DNA of 64,000 bases. Origin: Jidongwangia harbinensis. GTDB taxonomy: Bacteria; Actinomycetota; Actinomycetes; Mycobacteriales; Micromonosporaceae. Where the stretch lies: contig NZ_JAIWNC010000013.1 in NCBI RefSeq assembly GCF_020216025.1, positions 1 to 64,000 of the forward strand, read 5' to 3'. The notes under the pieces are model-generated. The model had not been told where the DNA came from. It saw nothing but the letters and a program-made list of their open reading frames with translations, and did not search any database. This document shows, piece after piece, positions 51,728 through 59,831 of this stretch (the first letter of the stretch is position 1; the number at the start of each line of letters is the position of its first letter). The translations under genes were made by a program, and so were the position numbers.

Positions 51728-53361
51728 GCTTCTCCCGCCATCGGATTGTCCAGGTACGTCCACACGTCAACGAGCGGATCGGCGGCCAGTCGCATCGCCG
51801 TGGTCGCTTTCACCGGCACCGGCTCGGCCAGCAGCGCGGCGGCGTCCGCGGTACCGGCGGTGCGGATCGCCGCCGCCACCACACCCCACAGCCGGGCCGG
51901 TTCGGCGTCGTGGTGCCGGGCCAGCAGCGTGACCAGTTCGGTGGCGACCGTGCCGACCGCCGCCGCGGCGAGCTTGGTGCGCAGCGCCGCCGGGTCGTCG
52001 CAGGGCAGGTCGCCGTGCAGCCGCGGCGGTGTCACCCCGGCGGCGCGCAACCGGGCCGCGCCGACCCGCACCCCGCCCAGGTCCCGGTACACGATCCGGA
52101 CGGGCCGGCCGCCGCGCAGCACGACCAGCGTGTTCTGCCCGTGCGCCTCCAGCGCGACGCCGCGGTCCAGCACGGTCAGCAGCGGCGGCCACAGGATCTC
52201 TGCCAGGTCGGCGAGCCAGCGGTACGGATCTCCGCCGTGGTCCCGGACCGCCTCGCACAGCAGGGGGCGCCCGTCCACCGGCGACCGGGCGCTCAGCGCG
52301 GCCAGCGGCAGCACGGTCTCGTCCGGCCCGATCCGCGGCGCCCGCCGGCGCAGGTACGCCAGCCGCCGCTGCGGCTGCCCGTCGACCAGCACAGCGCCGG
52401 CCGCCGTCTCGGCCAGCACGGTCAGCGGCAGGTCCGCGGTGAGCGTGCCCAGCAGTGCGGACAGGACCGGCCCGTTGTGCACGGCCGCCGGTGACACGGT
52501 CCGCACCGCCGAGGTCATCTGCACGTCCACCGCGGTCTTGACGTGGTCGCCGCCGCCGGACGGCGCGACCGTCCGCAGCGACATCAGCGGCCGTACCGGT
52601 CCGGTCGGCCCGGCGTCGGCCAGCCAGGGGAACTCGGCCTGCAGGCGGGCGGCCTGCCAGGGGTGCGCGTAGAGGACCGGTGGGGCGCCGCCGTGCCAGC
52701 GTTCCGGCGGCACGCGCAGGCGGCGCAGGCGGATGCGGGTGCGGTGTTCGGGGGCGTAGGCGAGGACGTCGGCGACGCCCAGGCCGCCGCGGGTACGGCA
52801 GCAGGGGTGCAGCGGGTGGCCGTCGGTCACCAGCTGTTCGAGGCGGCCCAGGCCGTCCGGGTCGCCGGCCGCGCCGCGCAGGGTCCAGCGGTGGTCCGGG
52901 CCGGGGGGCGGCGGGGCGGCGTGGGCGAGGGCCAGGTTGGCGACGCTGTTGTCGATCTCCGCGGCGAGGGCGGTGCCCGGCCACAGCGTCCGGCACAGCG
53001 CGGCCGGGTCGGCGTACGCGGTGCCGTCGACGGTGGCGGACAGCCCGGCCGGGGCCGGGGCGAACGGCAGGGCCTGAGCCGCCGGGAACGTGACGTCGCG
53101 CCCGCGGACGCTCACCCGCCAGGTGCCGCCGGGGGCCGGGCCGGAGCCGGCCGACCCGGGGAGCGGTTCCCGGCGCAGCGCACCCAGCAGCCGCGACAGC
53201 ACCGCCGCCCGTGCGGCCGGGACCGCCGCCCGATAGCCCGTCACCAGATCCGGGCGCAGACGCCGCAGCTCGGCCGCGCTCTGTTCCACTCCGGGCGTCG
53301 CGTGCGCCGGGGGCGGGTCGGCCCGGGTCGTCGGCTGTGCCACGGCCCCATTCTTCGTCAC
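51724..53361 (-). CDS. IucA/IucC-family NIS siderophore synthetase (first of operon)
   Basis: 545 residues. Family blocks: GHPLHPCCRTRGGLGV, HVKTAVDVQMTSAVRTVSP, GVALEAHGQNTLVVL and RIVYRDLGGVRVGA. It is co-linear with but clearly diverged from the next gene, so the two probably perform different condensations. The GTG at 53361 begins VTKNGAVAQP; the in-frame GTG seven codons on (53343) is an alternative. A TCCTAGGA element lies 17 bp upstream. No IdeR/DmdR iron box (TTAGGTTAGGCTAACCTAA type) was seen in the upstream region, which is unusual for an iron-acquisition operon. Confidence 0.88.
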   Translation of the reverse strand: MTKNGAVAQPTTRADPPPAHATPGVEQSAAELRRLRPDLVTGYRAAVPAARAAVLSRLLGALRREPLPGSAGSGPAPGGTWRVSVRGRDVTFPAAQALPFAPAPAGLSATVDGTAYADPAALCRTLWPGTALAAEIDNSVANLALAHAAPPPPGPDHRWTLRGAAGDPDGLGRLEQLVTDGHPLHPCCRTRGGLGVADVLAYAPEHRTRIRLRRLRVPPERWHGGAPPVLYAHPWQAARLQAEFPWLADAGPTGPVRPLMSLRTVAPSGGGDHVKTAVDVQMTSAVRTVSPAAVHNGPVLSALLGTLTADLPLTVLAETAAGAVLVDGQPQRRLAYLRRRAPRIGPDETVLPLAALSARSPVDGRPLLCEAVRDHGGDPYRWLADLAEILWPPLLTVLDRGVALEAHGQNTLVVLRGGRPVRIVYRDLGGVRVGAARLRAAGVTPPRLHGDLPCDDPAALRTKLAAAAVGTVATELVTLLARHHDAEPARLWGVVAAAIRTAGTADAAALLAEPVPVKATTAMRLAADPLVDVWTYLDNPMAGEA

Positions 53362-53375
53362 CCGCGCCCCACCAA

Positions 53376-53400
53376 CATCCTAGGACGCTCTACAGGGTGT
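53376..53400. repeat. TCCTAGGA palindromic element (copy 4)
   Basis: ATCCTAGGAC (palindrome 53378-53385), then GCTCTACAGGGTGTG, sharing the GCTYTA..GGTGTG extension of copies 2 and 3. It lies 17 bp upstream of the first siderophore synthetase start, on whose strand TAGGAT could serve as a -10 box. Confidence 0.65.
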
Positions 53401-53460
53401 GCGCCGCGCCACGCAGCGCCACCGGCCGACAACCAAGAACAGAAAGGAATCAACGACATC

Positions 53461-53507
53461 CCCTGAATTGCCGAACCGGCCGGCAGGATTGATCTTGCTG
53501 TTCAGGG
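53461..53507. promoter_or_regulatory. Nested stem-loop in the siderophore/threonine-dehydratase gap
   Basis: CCCTGAA (53461-53467) pairs with TTCAGGG (53501-53507), and inside it TGCCG (53469-53473) pairs with CGGCA (53481-53485). The 297-bp divergent gap (53362-53658) also has an AT-richer patch at 53430-53460. No gene is seen in it. The loop may be leader RNA or an operator for the dehydratase gene. Confidence 0.4.
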
Positions 53508-53658
53508 CGGCTGCGGCGTGACCGGTGGCGCCGGGCGGGCCGGTCGGAAAGCGCACCCGGATCCGGCCGTTCCGCGGACGGCGTGGCGTTGGTCACCGGT
53601 GCCACGGCACGTGGCGTGCGACCGTCTCAAGGGACGACACGACGTGAGGAGTGAGCAG

Positions 53659-54630
53659 ATGACAACGGCTCCGCCGGTGACCCTGGACGATGTGCGGGAC
53701 GCGGCCGCCCGCCTGGCCGGAGTGGCGCACCGCACGCCGGTGGTGCGGTCGCGCACGCTGGACGAGCTGGTCGGTGCGGAGGTGTTCCTCAAGTGCGAGA
53801 ACCTGCAGCGGATCGGCGCGTTCAAGTTCCGGGGCGCGTACAACGCGGTGTCGCGGTTGTCGGCGGAGCAGTTGAAGCGGGGCATCGCGGCGTACTCCTC
53901 GGGCAACCACGCGCAGGCGGTGGCGCTGGCGGCGCGGGAGCTGGGCAGCACCGCGGTGATCGTGATGCCGGAGGACACGCCGCGGTCGAAGCTGGACGCG
54001 GTGGCCGGGTACGGCGCGGAGATCGTCACGTACGACCGGTACACCGGGGACCGGGAGGCGCTGGGCCGGCGGCTGGCGGACGAGCGGGGGATGGCGTTGA
54101 TCCCGCCGTACGAGCATCCGGATGTGATGGCCGGGCAGGGCACGGCGGCGCTGGAGCTGCTCGAGGAGGTGGACGGGCTGGATGCTCTGGTCGTACCCGT
54201 GGGTGGTGGGGGTCTGATGGCGGGCAGTGCGACCGCGGCGAAGGGCGTGCGGCCGGGCATCCGGATGGTGGGGGTGGAGCCGGAGCAGGGCGATGACACG
54301 AAGCGGTCGCTGGCGGCGGGGCGGCGGGTGTCGATCCCGGTGCCGCGGACGATCGCGGACGGTCAGGCCGCGCCGGTGCCGGGTGAGCTGACGTTCTCGG
54401 TGAATGTGCGGCTGGTGGACGAGATCGTGCTGGTGTCCGACGAGGAGATCCGGGCGGCGTTGCGGTTCGCGTTCGACCGGTTGAAGGTGGTGCTGGAGCC
54501 GAGTGGGGCGTCGGGGGTGGCGGCGTTGCTGGCGGGCCGGCTGGAGCGCCCGCCGGCGCGGATCGGGGTGATTCTCTCGGGGGGCAATGTGGGGTGGCGG
54601 CGGTTCGGCGAGTTGCTGGCGGTCAGCTGA
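53659..54630 (+). CDS. Threonine/serine dehydratase (PLP fold type II)
   Basis: 323 residues. It deaminates L-threonine or L-serine to a 2-keto acid. The PLP lysine is Lys56 in IGAFKFRGAYNA, followed by AYSSGNHAQAVA, the phosphate loop VVPVGGGGLMAG and the end GVILSGGNVGWRRF. It lacks the C-terminal regulatory (ACT-like) domains of biosynthetic IlvA, so a catabolic TdcB-type enzyme or serine racemase relative is more likely. The ATG follows GTGAGGAGTGAGCAG. It overlaps the convergent epimerase gene by 8 bp. Confidence 0.88.
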   Translation: MTTAPPVTLDDVRDAAARLAGVAHRTPVVRSRTLDELVGAEVFLKCENLQRIGAFKFRGAYNAVSRLSAEQLKRGIAAYSSGNHAQAVALAARELGSTAVIVMPEDTPRSKLDAVAGYGAEIVTYDRYTGDREALGRRLADERGMALIPPYEHPDVMAGQGTAALELLEEVDGLDALVVPVGGGGLMAGSATAAKGVRPGIRMVGVEPEQGDDTKRSLAAGRRVSIPVPRTIADGQAAPVPGELTFSVNVRLVDEIVLVSDEEIRAALRFAFDRLKVVLEPSGASGVAALLAGRLERPPARIGVILSGGNVGWRRFGELLAVS

Positions 54631-55603
54631 GCAGGGCCTGTTCGGTGGCGGGGTCGAGGCCGAGGGCGGCGCGGGTGTGCCGGTGGGGTGGTTCGGCGGG
54701 CCGGCTGCGCAGCCAGGCCCAGGTGTCGGTGACGGTGTCGGTGACCGGGCGCACGCGCAGGCCGGCGGCGAGGGCGCGGGTGACGTCGCCCTGGTGCAGG
54801 TATGCGGCCTCGTGGCCGGGTGGCAGCCAGATGGGTAGTTCGGTCCAGGGTTGGATGCCGGCGGCGAGGATGGTGTCGGGGTCGGTCCAGCGCAGGTCGG
54901 CGTGGCCGCCGGTGACGGTGTTGGCGGTGTCGAGCAGCTCGCCCATGGTGGTGTGCCCGGGCGGGCTGACCAGGTTGTAGGGGCCGGTGCGGTGGTCGGC
55001 GGCGGCGTCCAGGACGAAGGCGGCCAGGTCGCGGGCGTCGATGTACTGCAGGGGCAGGTCGCGGGGGCCGGGTGCGAGGGTGGGTCCGCCGCGGGCGAGT
55101 CGGTGCAGCCACCAGGGGAGGCGGCCGACGTCCTCGTGCGGGCCGAGGATGAGCCCGGCACGGGCGAGCAGGACCCGGTCGCCGAAGTGCTGGGCGGCGA
55201 GTTCGCCGCCGCGTTTGGTGGCGGCGTAGTCGGTGGTGTCGGTGGAGTCGGCGGTGCCGTCGACGACGGGGGTGTTCTCGCTCAGGGGCGCGGTGTCGGG
55301 GGCGGCGTAGACGGAGCGGCTGGAGATGTAGGTGTAGTGGGCGGCGCGCCCGGCGAGCAGGGTGGCGGCGTCGAGGACGGCGCGGGGTGCGTCGGACCAG
55401 GTGTCGACGACGGCGTCCCAGGTGCCGGTGTGCAGGGCGGTGAGGCCGTCGGGGGTGGTGCGGTCGCCGACGAGGGTGGTGACGCTCGCGTGGCCGGGGC
55501 GGTGGCCGCGGTTGAGGACGGTGACGTGGTGGCGGCGGTGGAGGGCTTCGGTGACGACGGCGCGGCCGACGAAGCCGGTGCCGCCGAGGACGAGAAGTCG
55601 CAT
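54623..55603 (-). CDS. NAD-dependent epimerase/dehydratase (extended SDR-like)
   Basis: 326 residues. The Rossmann motif is LVLGGTGFVGRAVVTEA at the N-terminus; the catalytic Tyr-Lys pair lies in DYAATKRGGELAA, preceded by TYISSRSVYA. The C-terminal LPLQYIDARDLAAFVLDA and GPYNLVSPPGHTTMGELLD fit the family often annotated as NAD-dependent epimerase or RNA-binding-like SDRs. The substrate is unknown. It converges on the dehydratase gene with an 8-bp overlap. Confidence 0.86.
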   Translation of the reverse strand: MRLLVLGGTGFVGRAVVTEALHRRHHVTVLNRGHRPGHASVTTLVGDRTTPDGLTALHTGTWDAVVDTWSDAPRAVLDAATLLAGRAAHYTYISSRSVYAAPDTAPLSENTPVVDGTADSTDTTDYAATKRGGELAAQHFGDRVLLARAGLILGPHEDVGRLPWWLHRLARGGPTLAPGPRDLPLQYIDARDLAAFVLDAAADHRTGPYNLVSPPGHTTMGELLDTANTVTGGHADLRWTDPDTILAAGIQPWTELPIWLPPGHEAAYLHQGDVTRALAAGLRVRPVTDTVTDTWAWLRSRPAEPPHRHTRAALGLDPATEQALLS

Positions 55604-55652
55604 GGGACCGACGGTGCCGGGTGGGGCGTGCCGGGCGGAAGGGTGATCGCTG

Positions 55653-56135
55653 TCAGCGCAATCGGCGGTCGAGGAAGGTCTGTACGGCTTCGACGACGAG
55701 GGCGTGGTCGTCGGCCTGGGGCAGGCCGGAGACGGTGATGACGCCGACGATGCCGACGTGCGGTACCCGGACGGGGAAGGCGCCGCCGTGGGCGGCGTAG
55801 TCGCGGGCCTCGACGCCCATCTCGGCGTCGAGGTGCTGGTCGTTGGCGGCGAGGCGGCGGCCGACGAGGTAGGAGGAGGCGCCGTAGCGTTCGACGACGC
55901 GGACCTTGCGGTGGATCCAGGCGTCCTGGTCGGCGGTGGTGCCGGGTAGGGCGGCGTGGAAGAGCTGCTGGGTGCCGCGGCGGATGTCGATGGTGACGGG
56001 CAGGTCGCGGGTGGTGGCGAGGTCGACGAGCAGGGTGCCGAGGGCGAGCGCGTCGGTGTTGTCGAACCGGTCGAAGGTGAGGCGGCGTTCGTCGTCTTCG
56101 AGGCGGGCGATGAGGGCGTGCGGGTCGTCGGTCAT
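55653..56135 (-). CDS. UPF0303 / heme-degrading-domain (GlcG/HbpS-fold) protein
   Basis: 160 residues. The conserved core WIHRKVRVVERYGASSYLVG and YAAHGGAFPVRVPHVGIVGVITVSGLPQADDHALVVEA is that of the UPF0303 group in the HbpS/GlcG fold. HbpS relatives bind heme; UPF0303 members have no firm function. An N-terminal helix (ALIARLEDDERRLTF) precedes it. The gene is followed on the other side by a 28-codon gene, 4 bp away. Confidence 0.82.
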   Translation of the reverse strand: MTDDPHALIARLEDDERRLTFDRFDNTDALALGTLLVDLATTRDLPVTIDIRRGTQQLFHAALPGTTADQDAWIHRKVRVVERYGASSYLVGRRLAANDQHLDAEMGVEARDYAAHGGAFPVRVPHVGIVGVITVSGLPQADDHALVVEAVQTFLDRRLR

Positions 56136-56139
56136 GGGT

Positions 56140-56226
56140 TCATTGTCGGCGGCGGCGGAGCCAGAGACCGGCGGCGCCGATCGCGAGAAAGATCACCATG
56201 GTGCAGCAGAGTGCCTTGAAGAGCAT
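56140..56226 (-). CDS. 28-residue membrane peptide
   Basis: The frame reads MLFKALCCTMVIFL, AIGAAGLWL, then RRRRQ and TGA. The middle is one hydrophobic helix of about 18 residues with a Cys pair, and the end is Arg-rich, giving an N-out, C-in topology by the positive-inside rule. The gene lies 4 bp upstream of the UPF0303 start on the same strand, so it may be the first gene of that operon or its leader. A spurious frame is possible at this length; the clean charge/hydrophobicity pattern supports it. Confidence 0.5.
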   Translation of the reverse strand: MLFKALCCTMVIFLAIGAAGLWLRRRRQ

Positions 56227-56255
56227 GGTTCACCCGGGTTGGTTAGGGTCGGTGC

Positions 56256-57029
56256 GTGCGCCTGGCGACGTTCAACCTGTTGCACGGCAGGTCGCTGTCC
56301 GACGGGACGGTACACGCCGAGCGGGTGGCGTCGGCGGTGGCCGGGCTGGACGCGGACGTGCTGGGGTTGCAGGAGGTGGACCGGGCGCAGCCGCGTAGTG
56401 GGTTGCTGGATCTGACGGCGATCGCGGCGCGGGCGTCGGGTGCGCCGGTGCACCGGTTCGCGGCGGCGGTGGTGGGTACGCCGGGCGAGCGGTGGCAGCC
56501 GTGGCGCAGTGACGACGACAATGCGCATCCGTTGTACGGGATCGCGTTGGTGAGCCGGTGGCCGGTGTTGCGGTGGCAGATCACGCAGTTGCCGGCGGCG
56601 CCGGTGCGGTCGCCGGTATGGGTGCCGGATCGTGGGCTGGTGTTGTTGCGGGATGAGCCGCGGGTGTTGCTGGCCGCGGTGGTGGAGGCGCCGGGTGGGC
56701 CGGTGACGGTGGCGACGACGCATCTGTCGTTCGTGCCGGGGTGGAACGTGCGTCAGTTGCGGGCGGCGGTGCGGGCGTTGCGGGCTCTGCCGGCGCCGCG
56801 GGTGTTGCTGGGGGATCTGAATCTGCCGGCCGGGCCGGCGCGGGCGTTCTCCGGGTGGCGGCCGTTGGCGCGGGTGGCGACGTATCCGAGTCCGTCGCCG
56901 CGGGCGCAGTTGGATCATGTGCTGGTGGATCCGCGGGGTGGTGCGGCGCTGGGCCGGGTGGTGTCGGCGGCGGCGCCGGCGGCGGGGATCTCGGACCATC
57001 GGCCGCTGGTGGTGGAGTTGTCCCGCTAG
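56256..57029 (+). CDS. Endonuclease/exonuclease/phosphatase family protein
   Basis: 257 residues. EEP-fold motifs in order: RLATFNLLHGRS (Asn for metal/substrate), LGLQEVDRAQ (catalytic Glu), TTHLSFVPG, LLGDLNLPAG (Asp-Leu-Asn), LDHVLVD and ISDHRPLVVEL (final Asp-His). All the core catalytic residues are present. The target may be a nucleic acid or a phospholipid/sphingomyelin; unknown. The GTG start is divergent from the 28-residue peptide gene, 29 bp away. Confidence 0.88.
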   Translation: MRLATFNLLHGRSLSDGTVHAERVASAVAGLDADVLGLQEVDRAQPRSGLLDLTAIAARASGAPVHRFAAAVVGTPGERWQPWRSDDDNAHPLYGIALVSRWPVLRWQITQLPAAPVRSPVWVPDRGLVLLRDEPRVLLAAVVEAPGGPVTVATTHLSFVPGWNVRQLRAAVRALRALPAPRVLLGDLNLPAGPARAFSGWRPLARVATYPSPSPRAQLDHVLVDPRGGAALGRVVSAAAPAAGISDHRPLVVELSR

Positions 57030-57192
57030 TGGGTGTGGGCGGCCTGCGGGGTCGCTGTAGGAAACCTGAGAACTAATTTCCGGTGCAACCGGTCCGCAAC
57101 CATGTGTGACCGTTCGCTGCACCCTGCGCCACGAAAAGTTCCCTCTGTCAGCCGGTGAGCCGTCCGGCGACGTTCACGAGGGGGAACCAGAC

Positions 57193-58053
57193 ATGACCGC
57201 AGCGACCGCGACGAAGACCGTCACCCGCGAGCAGGAGACGCTGATCCGCGACAACATGGCGCTGGTCGGGCACATGGTTCGCGAGATGCTGTTCAAGGTC
57301 CCGGCGCACGTGCACCGGGACGACCTGGCGTCGGCGGGGTACGCGGCGCTGGTCACGGCGGCGCAGAACTTCGACGCGGGGCGGGGGATCCCGTTCGGCC
57401 GGTTCGCGGCGATGCGGGTGCGGGGTGCGCTGCTGGACGAGTTGCGCGGGATGGACTGGGCGAGCCGGTCGGTGCGGGCCCGGGCGCGGCGGGCGGATGT
57501 GGCGCGGCAGGAGCTGACCGCGCGTCTGGGTCGTACGCCCACGCCGACGGAGCTGGCGGAGCTGCTCGGTGTCGGGGTGAGTGAGCTGGCGAACGTCGAG
57601 GACGACGTGCAGCGGGCGGCGGTGCTGTCGCTGCAGGGTTTCACGGCCGGCAACGCCGAGGACATGGTGACGGAGTCGGCGTTGAACCCGGAGGAGATGC
57701 TGCTGCACCGGGAGCGGATCGGGTACCTGCACGATGCGGTGGCGGTGCTGCCGGAGCGGCTGCGGTTCGTGGTGGAGGCGTCGTTCCTGCAGGAGCGGCC
57801 GTTGTCGGAGGTGGCGGCGGAGCTGGGGGTGACCGAGTCGCGGGTGTCGCAGTTGCGTACCGAGGCGCTGGCGCTGCTCAAGGACGGTCTGGCCACGCAC
57901 ATGGAGCAGCAGGACGCGGGTGCGGCGAAGGCGGACGGGTGTGTGGCGCGGCGGCGGGCGGCGTACGCGGCGCAGATCGCGGCGCGCAGCACGATGGCGA
58001 CCCGGCTGGCGGCGACGGACGTGCACGGGATGCGGATGGCCACGGCGGCCTGA
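57193..58053 (+). CDS. RNA polymerase sigma factor, FliA/WhiG-like group 3
   Basis: 286 residues. Region 2 runs from IRDNMALVGHMVREMLF through AHVHRDDLASAGYAALVTAAQNFD and FGRFAAMRVRGALLDELRGMDW. Region 3 contains RSVRARARR and ELTARLGRTPTPTELAELLGV. Region 4 has AVLPERLRFVVEASFLQERPLSEVAAELGVTESRVSQLRTEALALL. This is the motility/sporulation class. About 45 extra residues rich in Ala/Arg follow region 4. The ATG is 6 nt after GAGGGGGAACC. The 163-bp leader has no gene. In motile-spore genera such as Actinoplanes, FliA-like factors drive flagellar or spore genes; the target here is unknown. Confidence 0.88.
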   Translation: MTAATATKTVTREQETLIRDNMALVGHMVREMLFKVPAHVHRDDLASAGYAALVTAAQNFDAGRGIPFGRFAAMRVRGALLDELRGMDWASRSVRARARRADVARQELTARLGRTPTPTELAELLGVGVSELANVEDDVQRAAVLSLQGFTAGNAEDMVTESALNPEEMLLHRERIGYLHDAVAVLPERLRFVVEASFLQERPLSEVAAELGVTESRVSQLRTEALALLKDGLATHMEQQDAGAAKADGCVARRRAAYAAQIAARSTMATRLAATDVHGMRMATAA

Positions 58054-58183
58054 TCGGTATTGCGGTTGCGGTGCCGGTCGCCGGCGACGATGCTGCGGTG
58101 GTGTGATGCCCACCCGAGCCTGAGACGTTCGCCCCGCCGTGCGGCGGGCGCGCCCTGTCGGTTCGTCGGTGGAGGTGGCCTCC

Positions 58184-59803
58184 GTGCTCAAAGCGGTGTC
58201 GGTCAGCGGTGCCCATGACGGTGAGATGTTGTTCGCCGGGGTGGATCTGGTGCTCGGTGACGGTGACCGGGTGGGTGTGGTCGGCCCCAACGGTGCCGGT
58301 AAGACCACCCTGGTGCGGGTGCTGGCGGGTGAGCTGGCGCCGGTGTCGGGTGCGGTGACCCGCGCCCCGGGCACCCGGGTGGGGTATGTGCCGCAGCAGG
58401 TGGGTGACCCGGACGGCACGGTGGGCGCGTTCCTGGACGCCGGCCTGGGTGAGCTGGCGCAGGTGACCGCGCGGATGGGCAGCCTGGCGGCGGCGCTGGC
58501 CGCGGGGGAGGACCGGCTGCAGGAGTACGGCGCCGCGCAGGAGCGGTGGACCGCGCTGCAGGGGTGGACGGCGCAGACCCGGCTGGACGAGGTCCGCGCC
58601 CGTCTCGACATCGCGCACCTGCCCGACGACCTGCCGTTGCGGCGGGTGTCCGGCGGTGAACAGGCGCGGCTGCTGCTGGCCCGGGCGTTGCTCGACACGC
58701 CGGACGTGCTGCTGCTGGACGAACCCACCAACCATCTGGACGCCGAGGGTGCCGGGTGGCTGCAGGAGTGGCTGGCCGGGTTCGGCGGGGCGGTGCTGGC
58801 GGTCAGCCACGACCGGGCGTTCCTGGACGCCACGGCGACCCGGATCGTCGAGCTGGACGGCATCCACGACGAGCCGCAGGACTATCCCGGCGGCGGGTAC
58901 ACCGCGTACCGGGCGGAGAAGGCGCGGCGCTGGCAGCGGCTGCTGCTGGACTACGAGGCGCAGGAGAAGGACCGGGTGCGCTGGTCCGCCGACATCGAGC
59001 GGACCAAGCAGCAGGCCCGGTTCGTGGAGACCACGGTGCGCTCCGGGGTGGAGGCGCCGCACCTGCGGCGGATCGCGAAGAAGGTGGCGGCGAAGGCGAA
59101 GGCGCGGGAACGGCGGCTGGCCCGGCAGATGGCGTCGGTGCGGTGGATCGCCGAGCCGCGGACCCGGCCGCCGCTGACGCTGGCGTTCCCGGACGACGAC
59201 CGCGGCGCCGGTGAGCCGGTGCTGTCCGCGTCGGGGCTGACCGTGCGGTTCGGCGGGCGGGTCCTGCTGGACGGGGTGGACCTGAGCGTGGCGCGCGGCG
59301 ACCGGATTCTGCTCACCGGCCGCAACGGGGCCGGCAAGACGACCCTGCTGCGGGCCCTGGCCGGCCGGTTGCGCCCGGACGGCGGCGCGGTGCGGGCGGA
59401 GACGGCGACGGCGGTGCTGCCGCAGACGTCGGACGGGTTGCGCACCGGGGTCACCGTGCTGGACCACTTCCGGGCGCAGGTGCCGGTGTACGTCGACGAC
59501 GCGGAACGGTTGCTCGCCGGGCACCAGTTCGGCCCGGAGATGTGGGACGCGCCGCTGCGCACCCTGTCCGCGGGGGAGTTGCGGCGGCTGCTGCTGGCGG
59601 TGCTGGTGAACAGCCCGGCCCGGGTGCTGCTGCTGGACGAGCCGACGAACTTCCTGGACTTCGACGCCCTGGACGTGGTGGAGGAGGCGTTGCGCCGGTA
59701 CCGGGGGACGGTGCTGACGGTGACCCACGACCGGTGGTTCGCCGACGCGGTGGGGTACACCCGCCGCTGGCACGTCGCCGGCGGGCGTGTCACGCAGAGC
59801 TGA
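58184..59803 (+). CDS. ABC-F family ATPase (second in window)
   Basis: 539 residues with two cassettes: GPNGAGKTT / VSGGEQARLLLARAL / LLDEPTNHLDA, and GRNGAGKTT / LSAGELRRLLLAVLV / LLDEPTNFLDF. The linker (about 240-330) holds RWSADIERTKQQARFVE and a Lys/Arg-rich helix. It resembles the drug-resistance branch (TlrC/VarM/Lsa type) of ABC-F ribosome-protection proteins, but subgroup assignment needs a tree. GTG 58184 was chosen for the GGAGG 8 nt upstream. The second signature is LSAGE. The 130-bp leader could host an attenuator; no clear uORF was identified. Confidence 0.88.
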   Translation: MLKAVSVSGAHDGEMLFAGVDLVLGDGDRVGVVGPNGAGKTTLVRVLAGELAPVSGAVTRAPGTRVGYVPQQVGDPDGTVGAFLDAGLGELAQVTARMGSLAAALAAGEDRLQEYGAAQERWTALQGWTAQTRLDEVRARLDIAHLPDDLPLRRVSGGEQARLLLARALLDTPDVLLLDEPTNHLDAEGAGWLQEWLAGFGGAVLAVSHDRAFLDATATRIVELDGIHDEPQDYPGGGYTAYRAEKARRWQRLLLDYEAQEKDRVRWSADIERTKQQARFVETTVRSGVEAPHLRRIAKKVAAKAKARERRLARQMASVRWIAEPRTRPPLTLAFPDDDRGAGEPVLSASGLTVRFGGRVLLDGVDLSVARGDRILLTGRNGAGKTTLLRALAGRLRPDGGAVRAETATAVLPQTSDGLRTGVTVLDHFRAQVPVYVDDAERLLAGHQFGPEMWDAPLRTLSAGELRRLLLAVLVNSPARVLLLDEPTNFLDFDALDVVEEALRRYRGTVLTVTHDRWFADAVGYTRRWHVAGGRVTQS

Positions 59804-59831
59804 GCGGTGTTCTGCTTGCGACGATGGGTGC

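Noticed and set aside
53376..53400. Iron-regulatory (IdeR/DmdR) box upstream of the siderophore operon
   Set aside because: CCTAGGAC lacks the 19-bp TTAGGTTAGGCTAACCTAA pattern, and the same sequence precedes genes with no iron role.
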